Positions 20,012 through 30,203 of a stretch of DNA of 64,000 nt are shown here, piece by piece. Position 1 is the stretch's first letter; each line of letters begins with the position of its first letter. The notes under the pieces are model-generated. The model did not search any database. It was not told the DNA's origin and saw nothing but the letters and a program-made list of their open reading frames with translations. Source of the DNA: Gracilaria domingensis (Eukaryota; Rhodophyta; Florideophyceae; Gracilariales; Gracilariaceae); NCBI GenBank assembly GCA_022539475.1, contig VCMS01000239.1, positions 21,546 to 85,545 on the forward strand. The letters run 5' to 3'. Position numbers and translations under genes: made by a program.

Positions 20012-22380
20012 TCGCATAGCTGCAACTTGAACATTGGAGCTCCTAAATCACCGATCCCTCTTTTTGGATAATGAAAACTGGACTTAGTTGTCGTAAAAGA
20101 GTTTACAACAAATTGGGCGTGTGTCACACGTAAGACAGCGATTAAGAGTGGTTACGACGGCGCAATGCCATGCTGTCTAATTAAATAGAGACTGACACAA
20201 CAATCTTTCGTATTGAATGAAAAGGCATAGGAAACTGTCATAAGACGACATCGCATCCACCCCAGTAAACAAAAAGAGCACTCTTCCAGTGTACCCCAGC
20301 ATTGTGCTATTTTGAGTTTTTGCCACACCAATATAGTCGAAGTAGTCCCACGAACGCGATGTCCAACACGCTCGCTGCTGCTTTCGAAATAGTAGCAAAA
20401 CTTTGAGCACCTCCATGTTCAGGTTATGGTGCCAAATTAAGGGCAACGGCCACGTTTTGCATAGAAAGTACTTTAGTCTAGATCATATTTAGTCATTTTT
20501 GTCCTTTTTATGTAGTTTTGCAACAGTACATTCTTATGTCTATTCTACTAGATAAAAGCAAAATCACTACATGGTCGACTGACAAGCACTTTTTTTGGTT
20601 CGCATCTCTTCAAAATTGTTTCTTATGTTTCTCATAACATTTATAAGCTAAGCTTTTAGTCTCAAAATGCTTATCTGTATGGAATCCATTTATGGAGATA
20701 AACAGCGGAGTAATTTCAAGCCCAGAGAAGACAACTAAAATACACAATAGAACTGACCCAAAAAGACAACAGATACTAACGTAGCTAAGCCATCAACTTG
20801 TGCAGGCGAATAAGGCTTTAAATGCTATTGATAATGCATAAGACTTTAACACACAATTAAACAAGAGAAGGTCTTCAGGGTTTTTCAGATCTAAATGATA
20901 TTAGGCGCATTAAGCAAAGCCCATCAGCAAAACATTAGCTCGAAAAGGCAAAATTTCAAAACAACTTTTGCGCTTCGTCATAGTCTACTCCAAAGCCAAA
21001 AGATTAAATGAAGTAGCTTATACTACACACTCTTTGTAATCCAGAATGTGTCATCTGTATGGTACGAAGAATGATAATTGAAAACGCCATTTTGGTGATG
21101 GTGTTGGGGGTGACAGGCAGAAGGAACAAAAACGCTGGAAATAAAGTTTGCTCTCGTACAGTACCAGTCCAATTAGTCGAAGAGGCACTAGCCAAATACA
21201 AGCTTACGTAGATAGAATGCGGCAGAAGACAAACAACAAGAGCACGAACACAAGGGCAGGGGAGGGAGATCAACGATAGACAAAGAGATAGAGAAGAACG
21301 AACAGGAACAATATATGTATTAAGATATGAAATGAACTGTGTCACAACTTGACAGTGAAACGAGACTTCTGTTCTCTAAAATATCATATTGTTCTTCTTC
21401 CTAAGTGCCGCACGATGACGGCGGCTCTTGTAGTGGACACGCAGGTCGTGAGCTTTGGAGACCCCTCGGTGTAGCAAACTTTGCAGTGGATGTTCAGCTC
21501 GGTATAGTTTGCGCGGCGCAGTGCTCTTCGATGACCACGGCAGGATTGATGAACTTCAAGCTGGCACTGGCTCTGCGCCTTGATGTCACAGAAGCAACAG
21601 CGTTTGCAGATTCGCTTGCGCGACGGGGGGTTACAACGGCGCTACTCTAGCTGAGTGGCTACGCGGAATAGATGACGCTCGCGCGGTCCGTCAAGAGGCT
21701 GCACGCCCGAGTTCTTTATTTGCGGAACGGGATCGGGGACTTCTTCTAGACGGTCGTCTGGGTCCATCACGGACGAATAATCGCTGGTTGAGATGAAAAA
21801 CCTTGGCATTTTATCTGAGACAAACAAAAAGTTCGTAGTCACACAAAATGTCAAAAGAGCAGCTGCGAACAACTTTCTCCTGAACGATTGCCCCACGGCC
21901 GTAGGTTACTGGGAACTTTACGCCGTATCACACAGTATGTCTACCAACAACAGGTGCAACGCAACACTATGTGAGAATGGGAATCGCAACTCGGAAGAAC
22001 CAGTGATACCAGGGATCAAGACCGAGACGGGAAGCAAGGTAATAGATCCAGGCAGGAAAAGCCCGTAAAACGACGACGAAATGGAGAGGAGCAACAACAA
22101 AGACAACCGCACGGAGTGGGGGAGGAAACGGGAAAGAACGATAACGGGGACAACAAGCAAAACCACCACGAAGAAGACGTAGAGATGAGGAACCAAGTAG
22201 AACGGACTTCTGAAGAGAAAGTCACCCCGGCACAAGTCTAACCCAACGGCAGGGTAGTGCGGACGCTTTGCCGACTCACACAATACGAGCTCTGACGGGC
22301 CGCTGTGTGAGTAGCAGTGAGCATTTGGGGGCGGTGAGACCAGGCTACCAAGGGGGGAGAGTGAGAGAGGTTGAGGTTTG
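20012..22380. other. Gene-poor stretch, no supportable feature
   Basis: Only short, unconvincing ORFs occur (for example 81 codons at 21,405). GC content rises after 21,400. I see no recognised motif or long repeat. Confidence 0.5.
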
Positions 22381-22393
22381 GGGGGGGGGGGGG
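22381..22393 (+). repeat. Homopolymer G tract
   Basis: Thirteen or more consecutive G follow a GAGAGAGG stretch and sit in a G-rich strand segment (22,330-22,460). Such tracts are prone to assembly length error. Confidence 0.8.
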
Positions 22394-23527
22394 AAGTTGA
22401 AACGACAAAGGAAGGAAGAACGAAAGATAGATGGGGGGGTTGAGGAGTGGGAGTGGGGGGATGTCGTCGAACGCGAAGTGATTTGGCCGGAGTTAAGACG
22501 GAGGCAAGTGCGACAGCCTTTTTTTGTACAGTCGCACCGTCGATTCCAGGCGAGAATTGACGGTACGGTTGGCTTTGCCAACGGCTGCGTCGTATCTATC
22601 GTGCTACCCTATGAGTGGCGTAGACGGTAGATACTTTTAGCGCATTTGCCACCATAGGTGGTGCCTACGCAACCGGGTACAAAGCGTGGGATGAGCGTGT
22701 ACTTGCGCAAGCCTGGGCGCCTGCTCTGAACAACCACAAATCATGCGATTCACAGCCGATGAGGTACGGCGGCCAAATCTGGAATGTTCTCCGCTGCTTA
22801 AGTAGAATTTTCCATGCCGTCCGACTTACGGTGAGGCGCTTCTTAACCATCGTTAAGAGAGATTCTGCGTAGAAAACTAAAGTAGACCTAAGCTAGGGTT
22901 AACAGAAATAAAGTATTTCGAACTATATTCTATCTTCCAGTTGCAATGCGAAGCGTTGTGCGCAAGTACGCAGGAGGTTGCGGGAAATTCCATTTTTTTA
23001 ACTGTGTTGTAAATCGTGTTTGGCACACACCCAAAGGGGAACTTTGTTGCCAGCGCTCTCTATTGTTCTCAATTATCTATAAAAGGCACTCCTTTTATTT
23101 TCATCAAGCAGTAATAGAAAAACGTTTTTTTGTTAATGTGTTTCTTTCGCACGTGACAAAACAAGGCTAACTGAATATTTTAGAGTAAACTGTATTAGAA
23201 CCAACGTATGTATATACGTCAATTACAAATTATTTGATATTCAACACAAAGATTATAGTACTGCATCCTACGTTTTAATGAAATTCTTTTCCCAAGACTT
23301 CTACTGCAAATGCAGAAATCAGTCAAAGCGAAAAAGTTTCTTTTACAAGTTTGACCGATGGTTACATTGTAAGCTCGAACAACACAAGAAAGGAAGTTCA
23401 TATGATATCTTCATTTTAGGACTTTTTCTTTTTTGCTCTTATTACGCCTGAAGTAAGAAACTACACACTTTCACATTCTCTAACTGCAAAAGCCAAAACT
23501 TTTAGCGAAATAAAAAGCCTCCGTTTT
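22394..23527. other. Intergenic, AT-rich after 22,860
   Basis: There is no supportable coding or RNA feature. The base composition shifts to AT-rich near 22,860 and stays so to about 25,800. Confidence 0.5.
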
Positions 23528-24384
23528 CTAAAGAAAATTGATTATGTTGGCCACAGCAAACAAAAAATCGGCGTGCAGTTCCCTATTGTGACGAGATCTA
23601 TTTTGCAAACAAAAATATTTTTTGAATGAAGAATAGAGCTTTTCATGACGAGCTCGATAATAGCAGTGGAACATTGTTAAATTGATGCTAACGTTATCAG
23701 TAGTTATACAAGACGTATTCTTGTATCCATTACCTGCAACCACTTTTTCCTTCAGTAATAGCATAATGTTCAATTTTGACTTAAAATCTCGTCATCCAGA
23801 AATTTTCCAAATGGAAATGGTCCATATATCCACAAAGTCTCATTCCACAATAATTTGAGATCGATTTCGTATCGAAGTCCGGCTGCCTAGAATTTGTGAG
23901 AAAAACAATCTTTGCTGAAAGGTTGTGGTTCTTGAATGCAAAAATCAACACCATCAACACTCATAAAACAGTTTGAAAAGGATTTCGAATTAAATCGAGA
24001 AAAAAATGAAAATTTCTGTAAGTTAGATCTCTTTAGAGTTCTTGTGAAGTATTTTCGGATTCTTACTGTATGTTTCATAGACAGTCTTCCTGTAGTATGC
24101 AAAGCACATTTCCGAAAGGTTTTTTGGTCCACTTGAAAAAGTGTTGCATTTGTATGCTCTGTGTTGTATAGCTTCAAAAGCATCAAACCCCATAACAAGT
24201 GTTTTACCTCACAACGATTCAAAAGAGGTTGAAGTAATTTCCAAAGCACCACACAGTGGTCCGGTTCTACTCCGAACACTGCTCGAAAGCGTCTAAGAAA
24301 ATAGTTGCTTGTGATACCTTGATTGTTCCCGGCAAGAATTGTGCTTGTAGCTTGAACTACTTCTTCTCGAATGTCGCTCCGCAA
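23528..24384 (-). pseudogene. Decayed DDE_Tnp_4 / IS4EU-type transposase
   Basis: This cut-and-paste transposase relic is on the minus strand. The N-terminal domain reads FLRRFRAVFGVEPDHCVVLW and HLLWGLMLLKLYNTE, then VDQKTFRK. The first catalytic block is SVDGVDFCIQEPQPFS followed by FSHKF and a stop at 23,887. In other frames GLRYEIDL, YGPFPFGKF, VAGNGYKN (Asp of the DxGY motif apparently Asn) and RARHEKLYSSFKKY (family RARHE block) continue to 23,528. Several stops and at least one frameshift separate these. The order matches the diatom and oomycete DDE_Tnp_4 family as I know it. No terminal inverted repeats were identified. Confidence 0.75.
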
Positions 24385-24774
24385 TGAGATATCGATGGCG
24401 CTGAAGACGACCTAGATACGTCATGAAAATTTTCCAATCGTAATAAGTAGAAGCCGCCGTTATTGTACCAGAGAACGAAGACTCCAATTTACATGAAGTA
24501 CGCAACAACTCATTAATTACCATTTATAATCGATATGCGCTTTTAAGGACTGAAAGCCGCTTAACTGAAAATACAATACACACTACAATGCTCACTAGCG
24601 AGACGAGTATCGATATACAGTGGCATATCTAGGACTCAGTAAGTAGATAATAATGAGTATTTTGTCTTAGAAATGATAAAAAACAAAGCTTGGCAAAAAG
24701 AGTGTTCACATCAGTTGCCACATACACGTTTGAGGTACAAAAAACGTGCCTGCCTTTAAGATATTCTTACACAT
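24385..24774. other. Short AT-rich intergenic interval
   Basis: The first ~140 bp may hold the decayed N-terminus of the transposase. Nothing else is recognisable. Confidence 0.4.
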
Positions 24775-24818
24775 ATGTTCGCAAACATTCGCGAATGTTC
24801 GTGAATGTTTGCGAACAT
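24775..24818. repeat. 16-bp-arm palindrome
   Basis: The left arm atgttcgcaaacattc (24,775-24,790) and right arm gaatgtttgcgaacat (24,803-24,818) are perfect reverse complements around a 12-base spacer that is itself nearly palindromic. It lies between AT-rich flanks and is not associated with a recognised gene. Confidence 0.9.
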
Positions 24819-25806
24819 CTTCTATATTTTCTCAAAGATAAAAATGTAATACACCTAGGTTTACTCAAAGAATTTTGAAATATAAAGCGTTAAACTTTGT
24901 TGTATTACTGGAATGTCATTGTTCAAGATTGAAAAAAACTCTTCTGTCCAGCACTGAATCGCAGTCTTTTATGGCTTCTGCTTTGTGCAGTGTAGCAGGC
25001 AGAAGATGAATTGAAATGTTCATTTTGAAGACAGGAACCAAGGTGTCTGCAACCTTTGGGGTGAAGATGTCGCCATATATCTAGCTGGGGCCTTTCCCGA
25101 AATAGGTCTTGGGCCACAAAACAAGTAAATTACATATTGTTCAAGTACATGTCTAGTTATTACCCTTCTCCTTCCCGAATATTTGCAGGAAGAGCCAATA
25201 TTCATGAGATCAAAGTCCTTATTATAACAACATAAGATAGTTATTTATTGTCCTGTTTGGTTTGTGAAGAAATAATGAAAGAAAGCCTGTTGATCGACAA
25301 AATTGAATTCTTAGAGTCGAACCCTTCATGTAAAGTTCGCGCATTTAGAACCGAACATATGTTTCTTTGACGTTCTCCCCAGAATAAGTTCGCGAATACT
25401 TTTCTGAAGTAAGTAGAGAAAGGTTCATTAAACAGAGTATATAATCTACAAATTTGCACGCGAAGCAGAAGTGTTGCTCTCTGCACTTTTAAGCCTTACA
25501 TACAGATTTATAATGGTAAACATATCTTCAAATGAAAAGGGATATTGAACAAAAAGAATCAAAAATTTTGCGCTGAGAGGTTATCGTTAAGGAGGTGCAT
25601 ACCGAACAATAAGCAGAAGATATGCATGGTACGAATTTATTTTCTCATAGATATTCATCGCAATGGAATGCAATCAGCACTCGCTACTAGATATATTCCT
25701 CGTGCTGAATCTTATGCAACTATCGTTTTGAAAGCAAAAGAATACATAACAGTATAGATTCTTGAAAATGACGAACATGGATTGTTCAAAATAATGCTCA
25801 AAATTT
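24819..25806. other. AT-rich intergenic region
   Basis: No gene, RNA or repeat that I can support. Short ORFs here have no recognisable motifs. Confidence 0.5.
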
Positions 25807-26172
25807 ATGCTTCGTACCTTACAAGTACGTTTGATGTCAAAGACGCTCTTCATTGCTTTGGCAACCGCTTGCCAAGACGTTCAGGTTTCTCAAGTCCACA
25901 AGCCTGTGCTCGAGAATGCCCACGCCTGTCCGCAAGACAAAGCGAAACGTCTTAAAGCAAATTCAAATGAGGCGAAGCTTCGCAAGATGAAACTTCAGAG
26001 TGGTGAGTTGGATGGTAAGGAGAAAGGTGAGCGTGTTCGGGATTCCGAACCATGCTTTCAAGAGCATAGGCTGGATACTTTTCAAGGTTGCTACAATCGA
26101 TTGAAAGAGACTCTTGGCTTGCCACTGAAAGATACGGAATACTTTTTATTTGCACACAAATTATACTACTAA
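25807..26172 (+). CDS. Hypothetical ORF, 121 aa
   Basis: I do not recognise this protein. It has a hydrophobic start (residues ~10-22, TLFIALATACQDV), a Lys/Glu-rich middle (residues ~40-75) and an aromatic C-terminus. The first codon in the frame is followed by a second Met at residue 10. It lies 30 bp before an LTR insertion whose target may have been its 3' flank. It could be a chance frame; its composition is only weakly protein-like. Confidence 0.3.
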   Translation: MLRTLQVRLMSKTLFIALATACQDVQVSQVHKPVLENAHACPQDKAKRLKANSNEAKLRKMKLQSGELDGKEKGERVRDSEPCFQEHRLDTFQGCYNRLKETLGLPLKDTEYFLFAHKLYY

Positions 26173-26201
26173 CAAGTTTTCAGTCAGATCCAAAGCCAAG
26201 C

Positions 26202-27566
26202 TGTAGAGCAAAACGCCCTCGAGAGGGATGCACTGAGGTGCTTTTCATATTTCGTTAATCCGTTACCGGCTTGGACACCTCATGTTATGAGAGGCTACTG
26301 CGGCAATGACCGTGTTTTGGGGTATGCCTAGGAAGAGTGGTGTTTCTGCACACGTGTGTCTGAGCTGGCCCGATGCGGGGTGCGCCGTGGCAGGCCTGCC
26401 ACTGTTTCACAGGTGTAGATCGTTGACCGGCAGCGCCGGATATTTAGATATTTTATTTGATATTTTCAAGTGCCGTATATAGCTGGCGGCACCCGCCACC
26501 CTTGTACGGGAAGCAAACCTCGAGGAGGCTTCTGGTTCCGACTTTCTGGCCGCTTGCAAACGGTCTTCGTCCCTAACCTCGAAAACCGTCGCAACCTTGG
26601 GCTAGCCATCCAACCTCTACCACTGGAGAGTCCTAGACCGTCGTTACGGCATCTTTCTATTGTTTTACTGTTATTATTTCCGTCATACCTCTCTTGTAAC
26701 TCTACCATGTGATACAAGTTTGGCCGACATTGTGTGGAAATATTTCTTGATGTCACGAGTCAGTGCACCGCTGTGCGGCTCGTCTGTCGTTCGTTTTGCC
26801 CAATATCGTTGGCCTGGATATCTACACTCGCTGTGGCTCGCCGTGAGCATCCGGATCTAGTGCCGGTTCTACGCCATCCTCCTTCGTAGATTGTTCAGTG
26901 CCTGTTGCTTGATATCGACTGGAATCTCGGTTGAGATCAATGTTTTCTTTTCTCTAGAAAGAAAACTATTTGAATTCGTGTATCTTGCGTAAGCTATCAA
27001 ATGATTTGTGAAACTTGAAAGCTGCCGCAAGAGCTTTATGGATAGAGCTCCTGCATTATGTTGGCTCATCGGGGAGGTGCCGGTTTGGCAGGTATACGGA
27101 GCTTCGCTTTATTAGTTAGGGAAGAGTGGTTACTGCTGATGCTCTGGATCATCATCATTGTCATCATCAAAAGTAAAACTATTTTGTCCACATCGACTTC
27201 TTCGTCAAACTGCCTCAACAGGGAGGCCGTACTTGACTTCGAATGCAGCACCTTCGGGAGCCGCCACTGCGAGTAAGTAACAGTCGAAGCACAGCCCGGC
27301 AACGGGCCGGTTCGTCGATTGTCAGCCTGCTCGATCTTCTTCAGCGATTCTTACGAACCGCTTACCGACGATCAGTACAGTTGTGGGAACATCCTCCCGA
27401 CTGCACGCCGAGAACGGGGCTTCCTGGATTTACACAGGGATCGTGTCAGCCCTATCGGAGGATTCTACCACTGTCTCTATCCTTATAAACAGCAGGAAAT
27501 GAACACTCTGCGGGTGCTTTTTCCGCGACGTGGCTATTATTTGCCTGCACGTGGGTTTGCACCATA
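26202..27566 (+). mobile_element. LTR (probably solo), split by a 507-bp insert
   Basis: It begins TGTAGAGCAAAACGCCC and ends GGGTTTGCACCATA. It aligns over most of its length with the reverse complement of 34,564-35,420, for example GGGGTATGCCTAGGAAG and CCTATCGGAGG. The flanks CAAGC and AAAGC are a near-match target duplication. The LTR without the insert would be about 850 bp. Confidence 0.75.
26875..27397. mobile_element. 507-bp insertion in LTR with 8-bp duplication CATCCTCC
   Basis: CATCCTCC occurs at 26,875-26,882 and 27,390-27,397, and the interrupted LTR aligns cleanly on either side. An 8-bp duplication is typical of hAT elements. The ends (ttcgtagattg and cagttgtgggaa) are not convincing inverted repeats, so the class is inferred from the duplication alone. 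No transposase domain is recognised inside. Confidence 0.65.
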
Positions 27567-27572
27567 AAAGCC

Positions 27573-28112
27573 TTGCCCCGCGAGCAAGTGTTGATCTGCG
27601 TAGAAACCAAGACATTATATCTAATTTTTCTGATTCGGGAGCCTCTGATGACGGTAATACTAATGAAAAACAGTATAGTTCTGTCAATTCTAATTGTTGG
27701 ATGCTTTTTGATGCATTGGAATGGATGCCATTCTACATGCTTTCAGAGTGGAGAGAACCTCATTCAACTACTGAACGGATTCCCGTCGCAGTTCAAATGC
27801 CTTCTGGAATACAAAGCGGTGATTTCGACGTGCAAATGGTAAAAACAGAGTTTTGGAGATTACGGTACACGCTTTAAAAGCGATGATGATATTAAAGTTC
27901 TTTATGAAAAATGGTTTAATAATTCTTCCGTTAAGTATACGGATCATCATTCAAAAATGTGGGGATTCGAAGATGCTCTCAAGAACTCTGGAGAACACAA
28001 AATAGACAGAGTCCTATCAATTACAAATATTCCGCTGCCTTTCCCTGTTGAACCACAATTTGAATCTGACAATCTGAGGTTATTGTGGATCTGTCTTGTT
28101 CCATATTTTTGA
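27573..28112 (+). pseudogene. Unknown ORF with one internal stop, possible membrane-anchored sulfotransferase-like protein
   Basis: One frame is open for 180 codons apart from TAA at 27,840-27,842. Near residue 35 there is a hydrophobic segment (SIVLSILIVGCFL) that could be a signal anchor, then SGENLIQLLNGFPSQF, then DYGTRFKSDDDIKVLYEKWF and a short Pro-rich C-terminus. The segment after the anchor weakly recalls the PAPS-binding loop region of carbohydrate sulfotransferases, but this is a guess. It begins seven bases after the LTR, so its promoter may have been separated by the insertion. Confidence 0.35.
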
Positions 28113-28202
28113 AGTAGTAGTTGCAAACACCGTAAGACCGCGATGAATGGACGAGCATATTATCTTTTATTGGATATATGAGTCAACATCGCAGTAGTGG
28201 GT

Positions 28203-28718
28203 CTAATGGCAGAAGAATTGATCATGGATCGCACGCGCTTTCTCCCTCAATTGAAAGAGAATCGTCCATATAGGCTCACGCGCTAAACGCTCCACCATCG
28301 ACAGGACCTCCTCGAAGACGTCGAGATAGGCCCTGGACAGGTGAAAGGCGCAGCCACATTGAAGGTGGCCACGACTTTCACCGCGGCGAGCAAGACGAAA
28401 GCGAACGACTTGAACGGAACTGTTCAACGCCACGTCGCTGGCCGATGAAGCGGGAAGCGGCAGCAGGCGCGACGCAGTACCAGGCAGTGCCAACAGCTCC
28501 GGCAACGGAGCCGAAGGCGAAAACAGGACGGGCGGCGAAAGAGAAGACGAAGACAGAGCAACGACATGGCGACGTTCGTAAAGATCACACGAGGCAACAT
28601 TCCACTGAGCTGCAGAGTACAAAACAAAAACATCAAAATTCCAACCATGCAGTATACTGAATTGTTCATATCCCCGGTACAGAACCTCATGAGTTATGCC
28701 ACCCTCTACCTGCAGCAA
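28203..28718 (-). CDS. Hypothetical ORF, 171 aa
   Basis: I do not recognise this protein. It has a Ser/Pro/Leu-rich middle (residues ~65-105) and a C-terminal part with a possible amphipathic helix (SRAYLDVFEEVLSMVERL). The opposite strand is also partly open. It may be a chance frame in moderately GC-rich DNA next to an LTR. Confidence 0.25.
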   Translation of the reverse strand: MLQVEGGITHEVLYRGYEQFSILHGWNFDVFVLYSAAQWNVASCDLYERRHVVALSSSSLSPPVLFSPSAPLPELLALPGTASRLLPLPASSASDVALNSSVQVVRFRLARRGESRGHLQCGCAFHLSRAYLDVFEEVLSMVERLAREPIWTILFQLREKARAIHDQFFCH

Positions 28719-28843
28719 GGCACAAATTCATGCCAGAGTTATACGTCCGGACATGACTCAATTGGGGAACATATATCAGAAAATCCTTGATGGGAAAAGG
28801 GAAGCAATCCCCACTACACAAAAGATTCGTTTAAGGCCCAGGG

Positions 28844-30203
28844 TGTGGTGCAAGCCTGGAAACGGGAAACACACACAGGACGTTCGAGATCCTGCTCCAT
28901 GTTGGGATGGAAGTTCGGCTGCAGAGCCTCTGTTGCAACCGAGGATCTGGGTGTAAAGCCAGTAGTGGGCTGAAGTATAACCTACAGAGGTGAAATAGAG
29001 AACCCAGAAAGTTAGGAGAAACTCAGAAAGAATGGAGAAAAAGGTAGGGAAACTCGAGAGAGTGAACTGTAGACTCCGAGAGGAGGCGTAGCCCGAAAAG
29101 GGAAAGGGAAAGAAAGATCCAGAAAAAAAGGGAGTCGAGGGCCGTGTGCAAGCAGGCAACAGGCCCGAAAGACGGGAAAAACAAAAGAGAAACAACAAAA
29201 GAACCCAATACTGGGCCGGAAATATGTCCTGCAATCAGGAATAAGAAACAAACAAATGGTCAACCCTCACTGGGTATTCAGAGATCCTAAGGCTTCCCAA
29301 GGGGAGTTTCCGCACTGATACCACTTGTGGTAACCCTCGATGTAGAATTTTTTGCACCGGCAAGGGCAGCGACGAAAAGAGCCCACACTCAAGAGATGAG
29401 TCTCAAGTGTTCTCACTTCCGAGTGGCAGTTCTCGAAGGCGAGACTTGGTTGACATTACTAAGTACTCGCGACGGCGACGTCGCGCTCACCTAAGTAGGT
29501 CTAAAGAAAGATTAAAATAACAGCATTAACTAAGCCTATAAGAAATTTTTGCGGCTTGCGGATCATGCGCGGATGTAAATTGGATGGTGTTTCAAAAATA
29601 GGAATGCGCTATGTGGTGGAACGGAGGATTAAAATGGCCTCGTATGACCTCATTTAGGGTGCCAAAAGGGAATGTGCTGTGAGTGTAAGAGGAGTGGGAA
29701 AGGATAGTGCAAGTGTTATAACGCACTCACAACAGCCTACCATGGAATGAGAACCACTTCAGCCCACCCTCATATGACATTCACAAAACTGAAAAAATTG
29801 ATAATTCAATATGCACCGTGCGAAAATGGAGGTCGCGCGGAAGGCTTAGTGAATGTAATATGAGGGTCTAAAACATCCGGTCGCCTTCATGTTGCGTTCA
29901 CAATTTTGAAAAGTTTTCTTATAGGGCAAAGTAGTGCACACTTCATGAGGTCCATACAGGTGGATCAACCACTGTCAGGGTGCCTCATGGTACAATGCAC
30001 ACCTGCATACTACACACATCCGACGTGTCCAACACCATGCAATGGTTCCAAATCCATTACACCTGTGCAGGTCAGTGGAAAACCAAGTGACTATTTCTCC
30101 CATAATAAAATGACATCCATGACTTCCCTACACCTTCATCACCCTGGTACAAATCCTTAAAGAAGTTAATAAAAACAAGAGACCCCAAACGGGTTGCTCC
30201 ACA
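28844..30203 (-). repeat. LTR of the Ty3 family, split by a MITE-like insert
   Basis: It begins TGTGGTGCAAGCC and ends GGGTTGCTCCACA. It aligns with 14,087-15,045 over its full length with roughly 10% divergence, apart from the insert at 29,534-29,927. The flanks (caggg and cataa) are not a target duplication, and no gag or pol adjoins it. It is an older, isolated LTR. Confidence 0.8.
29534..29927. mobile_element. 394-bp MITE-like element with imperfect terminal inverted repeats
   Basis: It starts GCCTATAAGAAA and ends TTTTCTTATAGGGC, inverted repeats with a one-base offset. Comparison with the uninterrupted LTR (attaactaaagtag) shows a clean insertion with a 2-3 bp A/T duplication. It has no coding capacity. 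The short duplication would fit a Harbinger or IS4EU-like mobiliser. Confidence 0.7.

Noticed and set aside
21405-21650. 81-aa ORF as a host gene fragment
   Set aside because: Neighbouring frames are equally open for short stretches and no recognisable motif is present.
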